A stretch of DNA of 64,000 nt. It comes from Streptomyces sp. NBC_01260 (lineage in GTDB: Bacteria; Actinomycetota; Actinomycetes; Streptomycetales; Streptomycetaceae). Where the stretch lies: positions 8,804,001 to 8,868,000 of the forward strand of contig NZ_CP108464.1 of the NCBI RefSeq assembly GCF_036226405.1, read 5' to 3'. Made by a program: the position numbers and the translations under genes. Positions 35,697-46,717 of the stretch are shown here, one piece after another. Every line of letters starts with the position of its first letter. Within the stretch, counting starts at the first letter, position 1. Under the pieces are notes generated by a model, which saw only the letters and a list, made by a program, of their open reading frames with translations, did not search any database and was not told the DNA's origin.

Positions 35697-38600
35697 GTGT
35701 TCGTCCCGGTGACATCACGTGTAGCCCCGATCCGGCCATTGCCCGAGCTGCTCCGGGAACATGCGCGGCGCCTCCGCTCCAAGGTCGCGTTCCAGGACTC
35801 CACGTCGCGTGTGACCTATGAGGAGTTGGAACTGCGGACCGGCCGGCTGGCCGGCCATCTGGCCGGACTCGGGCTGCGGCACGGTGAGCGGGTGGCGGTC
35901 CTTCTCGGTAATCGCGTCGAAGCGGTGGAGAGCGTTCTCGCTGTCACCAGAGCGGGCGCGGTCGGTGTGCCGATGGACTCACGGAGCACGCGTGCGGAGC
36001 TGGCTCACATGCTGGACGACAGCGGAGCCCGGGTCGTCATCACCGACCGTTCTCATCTGGGCCTGCTGCGGCTGCTCCTGCCGGAGCGCCCGTACCTGAC
36101 TGTGGTGCTCGTCGAGGCGGGGGGCGGTGACGCCGACGTCCTGGCGGATACGGCCGGCACGTTCTCTTATGAGGACATGGCCGCTACCGAGCCGCCGGTG
36201 CCCGCTCCGGACGACCTCGGGCTCGATGAGGTGGCATGGCTGCTCTACACCTCCGGTTCGACCGGTAAGCCCAAGGGTGTGCTGTCCACACAGCGCAACC
36301 GTTTGTCGTCGGTGGCTTCCGGTTTCGTCGCCGTCCTTGGTATGTCGGCCGGCGACCGGCTGCTCTGGCCGCTGCCCCTGCACCACGCGATGGGCCAGAT
36401 CCTGTGTGTCGTCGGGGTGGCCGCGACCGGAGCGTCTGCTGTGATCCTGCCGCGGTTCTCCGTGGCGGACGTGCTGGGTGAACTGCGCCGGACGGACGAC
36501 CCGTTCACTTTGCTGGCCGGTGTGCCGACGACGTACGGCAAGCTCCTTGACGCCGTGGGTGCCGAGCGGCTGGGGGCTCCCGCGCTCCGTGGCTGTGTCA
36601 GTGGGGGTGCGGCTGCCGGGTCTGTTTTCCGGGGGGTCTTCGAGGAGACCTGTCGGGTTCCGTTTTTTGAGCATTACGGGAGTACCGAAGCGGGGGCCGT
36701 CACGATGCCGGTACCGGGTGAGGCCCGGCCGGGGGGTTCGTGTGGCCGTGTGCTGCCTGGCACCCGGGTGCGTATCGGCGACGGCAGCGCGAGCGGCGGT
36801 GAAGCGTCGGGTGAGGGTGAGGGTGAGTTGTGGGTTGGGGGGCCCGGTGTCATGGCCGGATATCACGGCCGGCCCGATGACACTGCCGAGGTCCTGCGTG
36901 ACGGGTGGTACCGCACCGGTGACCTCGCCCGGATCGATGCCGGCGGTGAGCTCACCATCACGGGCCGGGTCAGTGAGCTGATCATTCGTGCCGGTGAGAA
37001 CGTCCACCCCGGTGAGGTGGAGGGGGTACTGCTGTCGCTGGCGGGCATCAAGGACGCTGCTGTGACCGGCCGACCTGATGAGGTACTCGGTGAGGTGCCG
37101 GTCGCCTACCTGGTCCCGGTGAAGGCCGGTGCACTCGACAGGAGGGCGGTCCTCGCTGCTTGCCGGGAGCAGTTGTCGCCGTTCAAGGTCCCTGCCGCCC
37201 TCTATGAGGTGGACGGGATCCCGCGTACCGCCTCGGGGAAGGCCAAGCGGTACGTGCTCGCCGACCTGCCGGCGAGGCTCCTGGAAGCCGAAGCCGAAGC
37301 CGAAGCCGAAGCCGAAGCCGAAGCCGAAGCCGAAGCCGAAGCCGAAGCCGAAGCCGAAGCCGAAGCCGAAGCCGAAGCCGAAGCCGAAGCCGAAGCCGAA
37401 GCCGCCTCGCCCGCAGGGCTGGGCTCGGTGGATCTGCCGGCTCTGGTGCGGGGTGAGGTCGCCGCCGTACTGGGGTGCGCCGTCGATGAGGTGGAGCCGG
37501 GGACCGCGTTCCGTGATCTGGGTCTTGACTCGTTGACGTCGACCGTACTGTCCAACCGTCTGTCGGCGGTAACCGGTCTCTCTCTGTCCGAGGCCGCCGC
37601 CTTCGATTTTCCCACCACGACGGAGATGGCCGCCCACCTCCGGGCGCGGCTCACCGGCGAGCCGGCCGGTGAGGCGTCCACCCGCCCGGACGGAGCCGGC
37701 ATGGATGACGACCCCGTGGTGATCGTCGGGATGGCGTGCCGTTTCCCTGGCGGTGTGGAGTCCCCGGAGGATCTGTGGCGGCTGGTCGATGAGGGTGTCG
37801 ATGCCATCACGCCGTTCCCTGCCGACCGGGGATGGGACATCGACGGGCTGTTCGACCCGGATCCTGGACGGGCGGGCCGGACGTACGTACGCGAGGGCGG
37901 CTTCCTGTCCGGGGTGGACCGCTTCGATCCGGCGTTCTTCGGTATCTCGCCCCGCGAGGCTTTGGCGATGGATCCGCAGCACCGGCTGCTCCTCGAAGTC
38001 GCCTGGGAGGCCTTCGAGCATGCCGGAATCGACCCCGGCACGGTGCGCGGGACACGTACAGGTGTCTATGCCGGGCTCATGTACAGCGATTACGCCGGCC
38101 GGTTCGCCCGTACTCCGGAGCAGGTCGAGGGTTATCTCGGTATCGGGAACGCGGGCAGTGTCGCTTCCGGCCGTATCGCTTACACCCTGGGCCTGGAAGG
38201 GCCGGCGATCACTGTGGACACGGCGTGTTCGTCGTCGTTGGTGGCCCTGCACCTGGCGGCTCAGGCGCTGCGCAGGGGTGAGTGTTCGCTCGCGCTGGCC
38301 GGTGGTGTCACGGTGATGTCGGGGCCCAACTCTTTTGTGGAGTTCAGCAGGCAGCGCGCGCTGGCGCCCGACGGCCGCTGCAAGGCGTTCGCCGCGTCGG
38401 CGGACGGCACCGGGTGGGCCGAGGGTGCGGGAATGCTGCTGGTGACCCGGCTGTCCGAGGCGCGGCTGGCCGGGTACCGGGTGCTGGCTGTGGTGCGTGG
38501 TTCCGCGGTGAATCAGGACGGTGCGAGCAATGGCCTGACCGCGCCGCACGGGCCGGCGCAGCAGCGGGTGATCCGTCAGGCTCTGTCCGACGCGCGGCTG

Positions 38601-41600
38601 GAGCCCGGGGAGATCGACGCGGTGGAGGCGCATGGCACGGGCACCCGGCTCGGTGACGTCATCGAGGCGGAGGCATTCCTGGCGGCCTACGGGCGGGCCG
38701 GGGAGCGGGAGAGCCCGTTGTGGCTGGGCTCGGTCAAGTCGAACTTCGGGCATACGCAGGCCGCGGCGGGTATGGCCGGTGTGATGAAGATGGTCCAGGC
38801 GATGGAGCACGGTGTGCTGCCCCGTACGCTGCACGCCGATGAGCCGACGCCGAGGGTGGACTGGTCCTCGGGTGCGGTGTCGCTGCTGACCCGGGCGGTG
38901 CCGTGGCCCCGGACCGGCCGGCCCAGGCGGGCGGGTGTGTCGTCCTTCGGGATCAGCGGGACCAATGCGCATGTGGTATTGGAGCAGGCGCCCGGGGCGG
39001 ACCGGTGTGCCCCGGGCGGCCGCTCCACGGTGGTGGGGGAGGCCGTGACGGCAGCAACAGCCGTGGCGTTCCCGGTGTCGGCCAGGAGCGCCGCGGGGCT
39101 TCGGGCACAGGCCCGACGGCTGCACGACGAAGTGGGTGCGCGCCCTGGAACGAGCCTGCTGGATTTCGGGTTCTCGCTGGCCACGACCCGCGCGGCCTTC
39201 GAGTACCGCGCGGGGGTGGTGGCCGGTGACCGGGAGGAGTTGCTCGCTTGCCTCGATGCGGTGGCCGAAGGGCAGCAGCGGCCGGGGGTGAGTACGAGCG
39301 GTCCCCGCCCGGCGGGCCCGGTCGTCTTCCTGTTCACCGGCCAGGGCAGCCAGCGTGCCGGTATGGGCCGGGAACTGTATGAGACGTATCCCGTCTACGC
39401 CCGTTCCTTTGACGAGACCTGCGCGCTGCTGGATCCGCTCCTGCCGAAGCCGCTGCGGGAGGTGGTGTTCGCGGACGCGGGAGCCGAGGGACCGGAGGAG
39501 AGCGGGCTTCTGCATTCGACGCGGTTCGCGCAGCCCGCGCTCTTCGCCCTGGAAGTGGCCCTGTTCCGGCTGCTGGAGTCCTGGGGTGTACGCCCGGACA
39601 TGGTGGCGGGGCATTCCGTCGGCGAGGTTGCGGCGGCACACGCCGCCGGGGTGCTGTCCCTCGCCGACGCCTGCGCGCTGGTGGCGGCACGGGGCCGTCT
39701 GATGGACGAACTTCCTTCGGGCGGGGCGATGGCCGCCGTACAGGCCGACGAGAACGAGATCGCCGCGTTCCTCGCCGGCAGGGAGCAGGAGGTGGACATC
39801 GCGGCCCTGAACGGCCGCTCGGTCGTCGTCTCGGGTGACGAACCGGCGGTGCTGGAGGCCATGGCGTACTGGCGCGGACAGGGCCGCGGGACCACGCGGC
39901 TGAGGGTGAGTCACGCGTTCCACTCCGCGCGCATGGAACCCATGCTCGACGCGTTCGCCGCGGTGGCGCGGGGGATCACCTACTCCCCGCCCCTGCTTCC
40001 CCTGGTGAGCGCGGTGGCGGACCGGTCGGCCACGGACGCGGAGCTGTGCTCGCCCGGCCACTGGGTGGACCACGTACGTCGCCCGGTCCGCTTCGCCGAC
40101 TCGGTGCGGTTTCTGCGGGAGCGCGGCGCGACCCACTATGTGGAGCTCGGCCCGGACGGTGTGCTCTCGGGCATGGCACGGGACTGCCTGTCCGGCGCGC
40201 ACGCGCCTGCGCCGGTGACGGACGGTGCCGCGCCTGCGCCCCTGGTCGTCCCGACGCTGCGCGGGACCCGGCCGGAAGCCGAGGCGCTGCTCACCGCCGT
40301 CGCCGCACTGCACGCCCACGGTGTGAGCATCGACTGGCGTGCCGTCTTCGCGGGACGTGGTGCACGGCGTACGGAACTGCCCAGGTATGCGTTCCAGCGT
40401 GGGCGGTACTGGCTGGAGGCGGACCGGCTGGAGGCGGACCGGCCGCAAGCCGTGGCGGAGCCGGATGCGGTGCCTCATCCGTTTTTGCGCTCTGCCACGT
40501 CGACGGCGGACGACGGCGGTCTGCTGCTGAGCGGTCTGCTGTCACTGCGTGACCATCCCTGGCTGGCCGACCACGCGGTGCTGGGCGCCGTGCTGCTGCC
40601 CGCGACGGCATTCGTCGACATGGCGGTGCACGCGGGAGGCCGGGTGGGGGCCGCTGTGCTGGAGGAACTCACTCTGACGGCGCCGCTGTCGTTGTCGTGG
40701 GAGGAAACGGTCGAGTTGCAGGTGAAGGTGGCGCGGGCGGAGGCGGGTGGGCGGCGGTCCGTGGTCTTTTACGCGCGGCCGCGCACTTCCGGGCAGGAGG
40801 GGTCCTGGAGCCGCCACGCGTCCGGGATCCTCGCGTCCCAGGAGCCGGCGGAGCCCGTGGTCGTGTCCGGTCCGTGGCCGCCTTCGGGCGCCGTCCCGCT
40901 GGCGCTCGACGCCGGGCCCGGCGCAGGTTTCTATGACCTGCTTGCTGGGGCCGGGCTCGGTTACGGCCCGGCTTTCCAGGGGCTGCGGGCCGCCTGGCGT
41001 CTGGGCGACGACATCCTCGCGGAAGTCTCGCTCCCGCCCGAGGAGCAGGGCAACGCCGGGCGGTTCACGCTGCATCCGGCTCTGCTGGACGCGGCGCTGC
41101 ACACCATGACGCTCGGGGCAGTCACACCGGCGCCGGACGACAGTCACAGCAGCGGCAGCGGCATTGACAGTGGTGGTGGGGTGTCTTTGCCGTTCGCCTG
41201 GAGTGGTGTGCGGCTTCACGCATCCGGTGCCGGCCGGCTGCGGGTGCGTGTCTCGCCGACGGCGCAGAGCGGAGCACGGCTGGAGCTGACCGACGGGTCC
41301 GGAGCCCTCGTGGCCACGGTGCGCTCGCTGGTCCTGCGGCCGCTTCCCCGCGAGCAGTTGAAGGAGGTCCGGGCGCACGACGACGGCCTGTTCCGTCTGG
41401 ACTGGACGCGCCTGCCCGATTCGCCCGCCTCGGTGACGGCGCCGCGTACGTGGGGTGTTCTGGGCGAGCCCGGTCCGCGGTTGCGCGACGCGCTCCTCAG
41501 GTCGGGTGTCCGGCTGGAGGCGTACGCGGATCCGGCTTCGGCGGGCGCGGACGCACCGGACGTCGTGGTCGCGTGTCCGCCGCTGACGGGGACGGACGGG

Positions 41601-43994
41601 CCGGACCGTGCGTCGGCCGCACACCGTACGGCTGGATGGGCGCTGCGGCTGGTGCAGGACTGGCTCGCGGAGGAACGCCTGGCCAACTCCCGTCTGGTCG
41701 TCCTCACGTCGGGCGCTGTCGTGACCGGGGCGGAGACAGACGCCGTCACCGCGAAGGGCGACGCTGCTCTCGTCTGCGCGCCGGTGTGGGGTCTGCTCCG
41801 CTCGGCGCAGACGGAGAACCCGGGCCGTTTCGCACTGGTCGATGTCGACGGCAGCCCCGCGTCCGAAGGTGCCCTGGCCCAGGTCCTGGCGGGCCCGGAG
41901 CCGCAGACGGCCGTGCGGGAGGGGGCCGCGTACGTGCCGGGACTGGTTCGCGCCTCGCGTGCGCCGGCGGACGAGGGTGCACCGCGCCGGCTGGATCCCG
42001 GGGGGACCGTCCTGATCACCGGGGGATCGGGCTCCCTGGGCGTCTCTTTTGCCCGCCACCTCGTGCTCACGCACGGAGTACGCCACCTGCTGCTCGTCGG
42101 ACGGCGCGGAGCCGGCGCGCCCGGAACCGTCGAGCTGTGCGCGGAGCTGGCCGGGCTGGGTGCCGAGGTGACGGTCGCCGCGTGCGACGTCGCCGACCGT
42201 ACCGCGCTGACCGCGCTCCTGGCGGCTGTGCCGCGGGAGCACCCGCTGACCGGCGTGATCCACACCGCGGGTGTGCTGGATGACGGTGTGATCGGCGCGC
42301 TCACACCGGAGCGCCTGGACCGGGTGCTGCGGCCGAAGGTGGACGCGGCGCTCGCGCTGCACGAGTTGACCCGGGACAGTGATCTGGCGGTCTTCGCCCT
42401 GTTCTCGTCGGTGGCCGGTGTGCTCGGATCCGGCGGTCAGGGCAACTACGCGGCGGCGAACTCGTTCCTGGACGCTCTGGCGCAGCACCGCAGGAGTACC
42501 GGCCTGCCGGGCACCTCTCTTGTCTGGGGGCCCTGGCAGCAGAGCGGCGGTATGACCGCCGATCTCGCAAGCGCGGATCTGCACCGGATGGCCCGCTCCG
42601 GCCTCATCCCGCTGCGCACCGATGAGGGCCTCGCACTCTTCGACACCGCCGTCCAGAGCCGGGACGCGGTCCTGGTCGCAGCTCGTCTGGACCCGGAAGT
42701 GCGCGGGGCAACCGGCGCAGCCTTCTCCCGGGTGCCGGGCCGCGGTCCCGCCCGCCGGGCACCCGCGGAGCCCGGGGCCGGCGATCTTCTGCAGCACCGG
42801 CTGGCGAACACACCCTCCGGCGAACACGGCGCACTGCTCCTGTCGGAAGTACGGACGGAGGCGGCCGCGGCGCTCGGATACACCGCAGGGCCGTCCGCGG
42901 TCGAGGCGGACCGCCCGCTGGCGGAGCTGGGTCTCGACTCACTGGCCGCGGTCGAGCTGCGCAACCGGCTCGCGACGGTGACGGGGCTTGCCCTGCCGGC
43001 CACGCTCCTGTTCGATCACCCCACCCCGCGTGCGGTCGCCGCCCACCTGGAGGAACACTTTTCGCGGACTGCGCCGGAATCCCCGAAATCCCCGGTGTCA
43101 TCCCCGGCCCCGCAGGTGACGCCGGGGGGAGCGATGGGCGGAGCCCTGGAAGGGACTTCGGTGCCCGGTGGCGCCGCGACCGATTCCCTGTCCGCTCTGT
43201 TCCGTACGGCGTGTGCTCTGGGCAAGGCGTGGGAGGGGATGGCACTTCTGACGATCGCCTCCCGCTTCCGTGAGGTCTTCGACAGCGCGGAGGCCCTGGG
43301 CACCCCACCCGCAGCCGTCACCGTCGCGACCGGGGCCGCCCGCCCCCGGCTGATCTGTTTCCCGGCTCTCAGCGCGCTCTCGGGCCCTCATGAGTACGCC
43401 CGCTTCGGGTTGTCCCTTCAGGGCCGGCGGGACGTTTCGGTGCTGCCGAATCCGGGGTTCCTGCCGCGCGAGGCCCTGCCCGCGACGCTGGACGCCTTCG
43501 TGTCGGCGCAGGCCGCCGCCGTTCTCGCGTGTTCGGGCGACGAGCCGTTCGTGCTGCTGGGCCGTTCGGCGGGGGGCTGGGTGGCGCACGCTGTGGCCGG
43601 GTACCTCGAACGCACGGGCGTGCGTCCGTCCGCCGTGGTCCTGGTCGACACCTTTCCCGGCGACAGCGTCAGCCGGGCCGGCGAGGGGCCCGCGCTTTCT
43701 GCCATGACCGTGGGGATGCTCGACAAGGCCGCTCAGTTCGCCTCGGCGGAAACCGACCGGCTCACGGCGATGGCCGGCTACCTGGAACGGTTCTCCGGCT
43801 GGGAACCGTCGGAGCTCTCAGCACCCACACTTTTCGTCCGCGCCAGGGACGGTCTGCCCGGCATCGAGGCAGCGGAGCCGTGGCGCCTGCCCCACGGGGA
43901 AGTCACCGTGCCGGGCGACCACTTCACCATGCTGGAGGAACATGCCCGTACGACCGCTCTCGCTGTCCACGCGTGGCTCTCCGAGCGTTTTTGA
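35697..43994 (+). CDS. Single-module type I PKS with CoA-ligase loading domain and thioesterase
   Basis: About 2765 residues (start uncertain; in-frame ATGs at 35592 and 35634). Order, numbered from GTG 35697: acyl-CoA/AMP ligase (1-525; [11 protein letters not shown] near 185), a (Glu-Ala)20 linker (530-569), ACP (Ser612), KS (Cys844 in DTACSSS), AT (Ser1307 in GHSVGE; HAFHS at 1406, malonyl type), DH (His1626 in [10 protein letters not shown], Asp1798), KR (GGSGSLG near 2109, Tyr2251, LDD of B type), ACP (Ser2415) and TE (Ser2624 in GRSAGG). All catalytic residues appear intact. The ligase-ACP start resembles loading modules of polyenes such as candicidin, yet a single elongation module leads straight to the TE. 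One round would give a two-carbon-extended enoic acid; iteration cannot be excluded. Third-position T is commoner than in neighbouring genes. Confidence 0.92.
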   Translation: MFVPVTSRVAPIRPLPELLREHARRLRSKVAFQDSTSRVTYEELELRTGRLAGHLAGLGLRHGERVAVLLGNRVEAVESVLAVTRAGAVGVPMDSRSTRAELAHMLDDSGARVVITDRSHLGLLRLLLPERPYLTVVLVEAGGGDADVLADTAGTFSYEDMAATEPPVPAPDDLGLDEVAWLLYTSGSTGKPKGVLSTQRNRLSSVASGFVAVLGMSAGDRLLWPLPLHHAMGQILCVVGVAATGASAVILPRFSVADVLGELRRTDDPFTLLAGVPTTYGKLLDAVGAERLGAPALRGCVSGGAAAGSVFRGVFEETCRVPFFEHYGSTEAGAVTMPVPGEARPGGSCGRVLPGTRVRIGDGSASGGEASGEGEGELWVGGPGVMAGYHGRPDDTAEVLRDGWYRTGDLARIDAGGELTITGRVSELIIRAGENVHPGEVEGVLLSLAGIKDAAVTGRPDEVLGEVPVAYLVPVKAGALDRRAVLAACREQLSPFKVPAALYEVDGIPRTASGKAKRYVLADLPARLLEAEAEAEAEAEAEAEAEAEAEAEAEAEAEAEAEAEAEAEAASPAGLGSVDLPALVRGEVAAVLGCAVDEVEPGTAFRDLGLDSLTSTVLSNRLSAVTGLSLSEAAAFDFPTTTEMAAHLRARLTGEPAGEASTRPDGAGMDDDPVVIVGMACRFPGGVESPEDLWRLVDEGVDAITPFPADRGWDIDGLFDPDPGRAGRTYVREGGFLSGVDRFDPAFFGISPREALAMDPQHRLLLEVAWEAFEHAGIDPGTVRGTRTGVYAGLMYSDYAGRFARTPEQVEGYLGIGNAGSVASGRIAYTLGLEGPAITVDTACSSSLVALHLAAQALRRGECSLALAGGVTVMSGPNSFVEFSRQRALAPDGRCKAFAASADGTGWAEGAGMLLVTRLSEARLAGYRVLAVVRGSAVNQDGASNGLTAPHGPAQQRVIRQALSDARLEPGEIDAVEAHGTGTRLGDVIEAEAFLAAYGRAGERESPLWLGSVKSNFGHTQAAAGMAGVMKMVQAMEHGVLPRTLHADEPTPRVDWSSGAVSLLTRAVPWPRTGRPRRAGVSSFGISGTNAHVVLEQAPGADRCAPGGRSTVVGEAVTAATAVAFPVSARSAAGLRAQARRLHDEVGARPGTSLLDFGFSLATTRAAFEYRAGVVAGDREELLACLDAVAEGQQRPGVSTSGPRPAGPVVFLFTGQGSQRAGMGRELYETYPVYARSFDETCALLDPLLPKPLREVVFADAGAEGPEESGLLHSTRFAQPALFALEVALFRLLESWGVRPDMVAGHSVGEVAAAHAAGVLSLADACALVAARGRLMDELPSGGAMAAVQADENEIAAFLAGREQEVDIAALNGRSVVVSGDEPAVLEAMAYWRGQGRGTTRLRVSHAFHSARMEPMLDAFAAVARGITYSPPLLPLVSAVADRSATDAELCSPGHWVDHVRRPVRFADSVRFLRERGATHYVELGPDGVLSGMARDCLSGAHAPAPVTDGAAPAPLVVPTLRGTRPEAEALLTAVAALHAHGVSIDWRAVFAGRGARRTELPRYAFQRGRYWLEADRLEADRPQAVAEPDAVPHPFLRSATSTADDGGLLLSGLLSLRDHPWLADHAVLGAVLLPATAFVDMAVHAGGRVGAAVLEELTLTAPLSLSWEETVELQVKVARAEAGGRRSVVFYARPRTSGQEGSWSRHASGILASQEPAEPVVVSGPWPPSGAVPLALDAGPGAGFYDLLAGAGLGYGPAFQGLRAAWRLGDDILAEVSLPPEEQGNAGRFTLHPALLDAALHTMTLGAVTPAPDDSHSSGSGIDSGGGVSLPFAWSGVRLHASGAGRLRVRVSPTAQSGARLELTDGSGALVATVRSLVLRPLPREQLKEVRAHDDGLFRLDWTRLPDSPASVTAPRTWGVLGEPGPRLRDALLRSGVRLEAYADPASAGADAPDVVVACPPLTGTDGPDRASAAHRTAGWALRLVQDWLAEERLANSRLVVLTSGAVVTGAETDAVTAKGDAALVCAPVWGLLRSAQTENPGRFALVDVDGSPASEGALAQVLAGPEPQTAVREGAAYVPGLVRASRAPADEGAPRRLDPGGTVLITGGSGSLGVSFARHLVLTHGVRHLLLVGRRGAGAPGTVELCAELAGLGAEVTVAACDVADRTALTALLAAVPREHPLTGVIHTAGVLDDGVIGALTPERLDRVLRPKVDAALALHELTRDSDLAVFALFSSVAGVLGSGGQGNYAAANSFLDALAQHRRSTGLPGTSLVWGPWQQSGGMTADLASADLHRMARSGLIPLRTDEGLALFDTAVQSRDAVLVAARLDPEVRGATGAAFSRVPGRGPARRAPAEPGAGDLLQHRLANTPSGEHGALLLSEVRTEAAAALGYTAGPSAVEADRPLAELGLDSLAAVELRNRLATVTGLALPATLLFDHPTPRAVAAHLEEHFSRTAPESPKSPVSSPAPQVTPGGAMGGALEGTSVPGGAATDSLSALFRTACALGKAWEGMALLTIASRFREVFDSAEALGTPPAAVTVATGAARPRLICFPALSALSGPHEYARFGLSLQGRRDVSVLPNPGFLPREALPATLDAFVSAQAAAVLACSGDEPFVLLGRSAGGWVAHAVAGYLERTGVRPSAVVLVDTFPGDSVSRAGEGPALSAMTVGMLDKAAQFASAETDRLTAMAGYLERFSGWEPSELSAPTLFVRARDGLPGIEAAEPWRLPHGEVTVPGDHFTMLEEHARTTALAVHAWLSERF
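37284..37403 (+). repeat. Perfect 20-copy hexanucleotide repeat (GAAGCC)
   Basis: One hundred and twenty bases consist of 20 uninterrupted copies of GAAGCC. In the PKS frame this encodes 20 consecutive Glu-Ala dipeptides joining the ligase to the first ACP. Copy-number change by slippage would keep the reading frame, altering only linker length. Confidence 0.98.
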
Positions 43995-44010
43995 CCCTGG
44001 ACCTGGACCT

Positions 44011-44031
44011 GGCCCGGTCCTGGACCGGGCC
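44011..44031. terminator. Palindromic hairpin after the PKS gene
   Basis: GGCCCGGTCC and GGACCGGGCC are perfect 10-bp inverted arms around a single T, 17 bases after the PKS stop. It is a strong candidate terminator between the PKS and the IS3 remnant. Confidence 0.65.
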
Positions 44032-44051
44032 CTGCAAGAGGTGGTGCCGGA

Positions 44052-44666
44052 TCAGCCCGGTGGCAGGCTGGGTACGTCGGCGGGGAAGATCACGGGACGG
44101 GTGGGGCGGCGCTGCCGGCAGGCGGCTGTCAGCGCATCGGCCACCAGCTCGGTCCGCAGGTGATCAGCGGTTGCCCAGCCGACCACGCGCCGGGAGGCGA
44201 TGTCGATGACCGTGGCCAGATAGAGCCAGCCCTCCTCGGTCGGGACATACGTGATGTCGCCGCACCAGCGGGCATCGAGCCCGGTGCGGCCGGGCTGGAA
44301 GTCCCGGACGATGAGGTCGGGTCGGAGGGCAGCCCCGGGATCGGGAGTCGTGGTCACGTGCCGTCGGCGGCGGTGCCGGCCCTGCAGCCCAGCAGCCCGC
44401 ATCAGCCGCGCGACACGACGGCGGCCGCACCCGGCGCCTTCGCGCTTGAGCTCGGCGTGCACGCGCGGCGCCCCGTAGGTCCCGCGCGATTTCATATGAA
44501 CCTCGGTGATCTGCACGGTCAGCTCGGCATCCCGCACCGCACGGAGTCCGGGCGGACCGGAGCGACGGGCATAGTAGGCGGTGCGGGAGACCTTCATCAG
44601 CTCACACGCCCGTTTGACGCTGTGACCTTCCTGCTTCTCCGCCTCGATGAACGGGTGCACCGTCAC
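44052..44666 (-). pseudogene. IS3 transposase OrfB, truncated
   Basis: 204 codons from GTG 44666, overlapping the orfA stop. It starts with HPFIEAEKQEGHSVKRACEL and contains SRTAYYARRSG, MKSRGTYGAPRVHAEL and the first catalytic aspartate in WCGDITYVPT. After ACRQRRPTRPVIF the sequence leaves the family where the second DDE block (SDxGxQY) should follow, so the second aspartate and the glutamate are lost. OrfB of this group is normally near 280-300 residues. Confidence 0.85.
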
Positions 44667-44986
44667 CGGGTCTCCTTCGTGAAGAAAGCTGTGGCCCGCT
44701 TGAGGACATCGACATCCTCACGCAGACGGCGGTTCTCCCGCCGCAACGCGGCCAACTCCTCACGCTCGCCACTGGTCAGCCCGTTGCGTTCGCCCGCGTC
44801 GACCTCTGCCTGCCTTACCCAGTCCCGCACCGCGGTATCGGCCACCTCGAAGTCCTTGGCGACGTGCCCGACCGAGCGTTCGCCTCGTCGGCACAGCCCG
44901 ACGATCTCGGCCTTGAACTCCGGCGTGAACGAACGGCGAGGGCGGCGAGGCTTCTTCTTCCCCATGCTCTCCATGATGGACATCCT
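44663..44986 (-). CDS. IS3 transposase OrfA
   Basis: About 100 residues; the frame opens at 45022, but internal ATGs at 44980 and 44965 are more likely starts. It has the basic helix-turn-helix of IS3 OrfA proteins (RRSFTPEFKAEIVGLC, then GHVAKDFEVADTAVRDWV) and a C-terminal leucine-zipper-like coil (ELAALRRENRRLREDV, LKRATAFF). It would bind element ends and normally form an OrfAB fusion by frameshifting. With orfB truncated, this protein can at most act as a DNA-binding repressor. Confidence 0.8.
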   Translation of the reverse strand, partial: RMSIMESMGKKKPRRPRRSFTPEFKAEIVGLCRRGERSVGHVAKDFEVADTAVRDWVRQAEVDAGERNGLTSGEREELAALRRENRRLREDVDVLKRATAFFTKETR

Positions 44987-45266
44987 CCCGGGGCAGAACC
45001 CCAGATCTCGAATGTCCGTCAAAGCGGATCAAACCCACTTCGGCGCTACCCCCGGAAGGCGTGCCCGGGGGCGGGCCCCGGGTGCTGCGGCGCCCCCGTC
45101 GGGGCGATGCCCGTCCACCGGGACGCGTGCTGCCCTGCCCGGTGCAACTCTTCGTGCCGCAATGGTGTTCACACCCTCGACGCATGCGTATGCCGAGCGG
45201 GCGTCACGGCCGTCACTCCGGCGGCGTGGCCCGTTCATCATGAACATGAAGTAGAGGAGTTCGACC

Positions 45267-45818
45267 ATGGTGACCCTCAGCACTGTCGGCGACGCCGCCA
45301 CGGTGGTGATGCACACCACGCCCCTGGGCCCGCTCGCGCTCGCTGCGACGGACGATGCGCTCGTCCTGTGCTGCTACGGCACGGCCGCGACCGCCGCCCA
45401 GCGCCTGAGCCGGGGCGGCCTGCACCCGGTGGGACCACAGGACGAGCGTGCCCCGGGACTCGAGGTGCTGGAAGAGGCCCGCGAGCAGATCGACGCGTAT
45501 CTGAACGGGACGCGCCGCGAGTTCACCGTGCCGGTGGACATGCGGCTGGCCACCCCGTTCAGCCGGGACACCAACCTCATGCTGGCCGAGTTCGTGCCGT
45601 ACGGGCGGACCGCGACGTACGCGCAGCTCGCCGGGGCGCTCGACCGGCCCGGCGCGGCCCGTGCCGTCGGCACGGCGCTCGGCGCGAACCCGCTGTGTGT
45701 GGTGCTGCCCTGCCACCGGATCCTCCCCGCCGCGGGCGGTCTCGGCGGATACGCGGGAGGGCCGCAGGCCAAGCGGCACCTGCTCGCCGTCGAGGCGCCG
45801 GCCACGGCGAGCGTCTGA
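45267..45818 (+). CDS. ogt: Methylated-DNA-[protein]-cysteine S-methyltransferase (O6-alkylguanine repair)
   Basis: 183 residues from ATG 45267, 8 bases after GAGGAG. It has an N-terminal ribonuclease-H-like half and the MGMT helix-turn-helix half: VPYGRTATYAQLAG, RAVGTALGANPLCVVLPCHR with acceptor Cys149, and GLGGYAGGPQAKRHLLA. It removes methyl groups from O6-methylguanine in a suicide reaction. It lies just upstream of a second alkylation-repair gene at the left edge of the N-nitroso cluster. This suggests self-protection against a DNA-methylating product. It is distinct from the MGMT-like protein at 59298, which lacks the acceptor cysteine. Confidence 0.95.
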   Translation: MVTLSTVGDAATVVMHTTPLGPLALAATDDALVLCCYGTAATAAQRLSRGGLHPVGPQDERAPGLEVLEEAREQIDAYLNGTRREFTVPVDMRLATPFSRDTNLMLAEFVPYGRTATYAQLAGALDRPGAARAVGTALGANPLCVVLPCHRILPAAGGLGGYAGGPQAKRHLLAVEAPATASV

Positions 45819-45857
45819 GAACCCGCCCGCCCACCGCAGAAAGCAGAGGCAGAGCAC

Positions 45858-46667
45858 GTGAACGCGTACGAACCACCGCACATTCCGGGCCTCGAACTGC
45901 CCGGCCCGACCTTCGCCGTACCCGCGCCCCCACCCGTACCCGCGCCCGAGGCGGCGGTGGCGACCGACGGGACCCCGGGGCCCGGCGGACTCGACTGGCG
46001 GGCGCTGGCGGCCGAACTCGACCGGGAGGGAGTGGCGTTGACCCCGCCCCTGCTGTCGCCCGAGCACTGCGCGGCCCTGCGGGATCTCTTCGACGACCCC
46101 GCCGCCTTCCGCAGCACGGTGACCATGGCCCGGCACCGTTTCGGGGAGGGCCTCTACCGCTACTTCTCCTACCCGCTGCCAGCCCTGGTCCAGGAGCTGC
46201 GAGAGCAGCTGTACCCACCTCTCGCGCAGATCGCCAACGACTGGGCGCGGCGTCTGGGACAGCCGCCGTTCGCACCGAGTCTCGACGGGATGCTCGCGCA
46301 GTGCTCGGCCGCCGGACAGCTTCGCCCGACGCCGCTCGTCCTGCGCTACGAGCAGGGCGGGTACAACTGCCTGCACCAGGACGTCTACGGCGACCTGACC
46401 TTCCCGCTCCAGGTGGCGGTCATGCTCGACCGGCCGGACGAGGACTTCACCGGCGGCGAGAGTGTGTTCGTCGAGCAGCGCCCGCGCGCCCAGTCCCGAC
46501 CGGTCGTCAAGCGGCCCGTGCAGGGGCAGGGAATGATCTTCACGGTGAACCACCGCCCGGTGCGCTCAGCACGTGGCTGGAGCCGGGTGGCTCTGCGGCA
46601 CGGTGTGAGCGCTGTGCACAGCGGGCAGCGCCATGTGCTCGGCGTCATCTTCCACGACGCCCGGTAG
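45858..46667 (+). CDS. 2OG-Fe(II) oxygenase, Oxygenase-NA family (alkylated DNA repair)
   Basis: 269 residues starting at GTG 45858. After a proline-rich N-terminus (about 1-45) it is a double-stranded beta-helix dioxygenase. YEQGGYNCLHQDVYGDLTF holds the H173-x-D175 iron pair, GGESVFVEQRPRAQSR is highly typical of the Oxygenase-NA (PF09859) family, and SARGWSRVALRHGVS with RHVLGVIFHD supplies the distal histidine and 2-oxoglutarate arginine. Members are annotated as oxidatively removing methyl damage from nucleic acid. It lies 39 bases after the ogt gene on the same strand, forming a repair operon ended by the hairpin at 46681-46717. Confidence 0.85.
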   Translation: MNAYEPPHIPGLELPGPTFAVPAPPPVPAPEAAVATDGTPGPGGLDWRALAAELDREGVALTPPLLSPEHCAALRDLFDDPAAFRSTVTMARHRFGEGLYRYFSYPLPALVQELREQLYPPLAQIANDWARRLGQPPFAPSLDGMLAQCSAAGQLRPTPLVLRYEQGGYNCLHQDVYGDLTFPLQVAVMLDRPDEDFTGGESVFVEQRPRAQSRPVVKRPVQGQGMIFTVNHRPVRSARGWSRVALRHGVSAVHSGQRHVLGVIFHDAR

Positions 46668-46680
46668 CTCCCGAAGCCTC

Positions 46681-46717
46681 GTCGCCCGCCGTACGGAGTC
46701 CCCGTGCGGCGGGCGAC
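46681..46717. terminator. Strong hairpin after the repair operon
   Basis: Sixteen-base arms (46681-46696 and 46702-46717) pair with one mismatch around a 5-base loop. It begins 13 bases after the oxygenase stop and separates the repair operon from the sznE-like operon. Confidence 0.75.

Larger units (their letters stand above)
44052..45022 (-). mobile_element. IS3-family element, 3'-truncated
   Basis: Two overlapping transposase frames (orfA 44663-45022, orfB 44052-44666) in the usual IS3 arrangement on the minus strand. The 3' third of orfB and the corresponding terminus of the element are missing on the side facing the PKS. The promoter-proximal end lies near 45020-45055, where TGTCCGTCAAAGCGG may be part of the terminal repeat. 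The element cannot transpose by itself. Confidence 0.8.

Noticed and set aside
37284..37403. Repeat array considered as a CRISPR or tandem operator
   Set aside because: The units are 6 bases with no spacers and lie inside a continuous coding frame, so it is a coding microsatellite.
35979..40478. A 1499-codon minus-strand frame opposite the orphan PKS
   Set aside because: Antisense shadow; the + strand carries an unbroken multidomain PKS with all active-site motifs.
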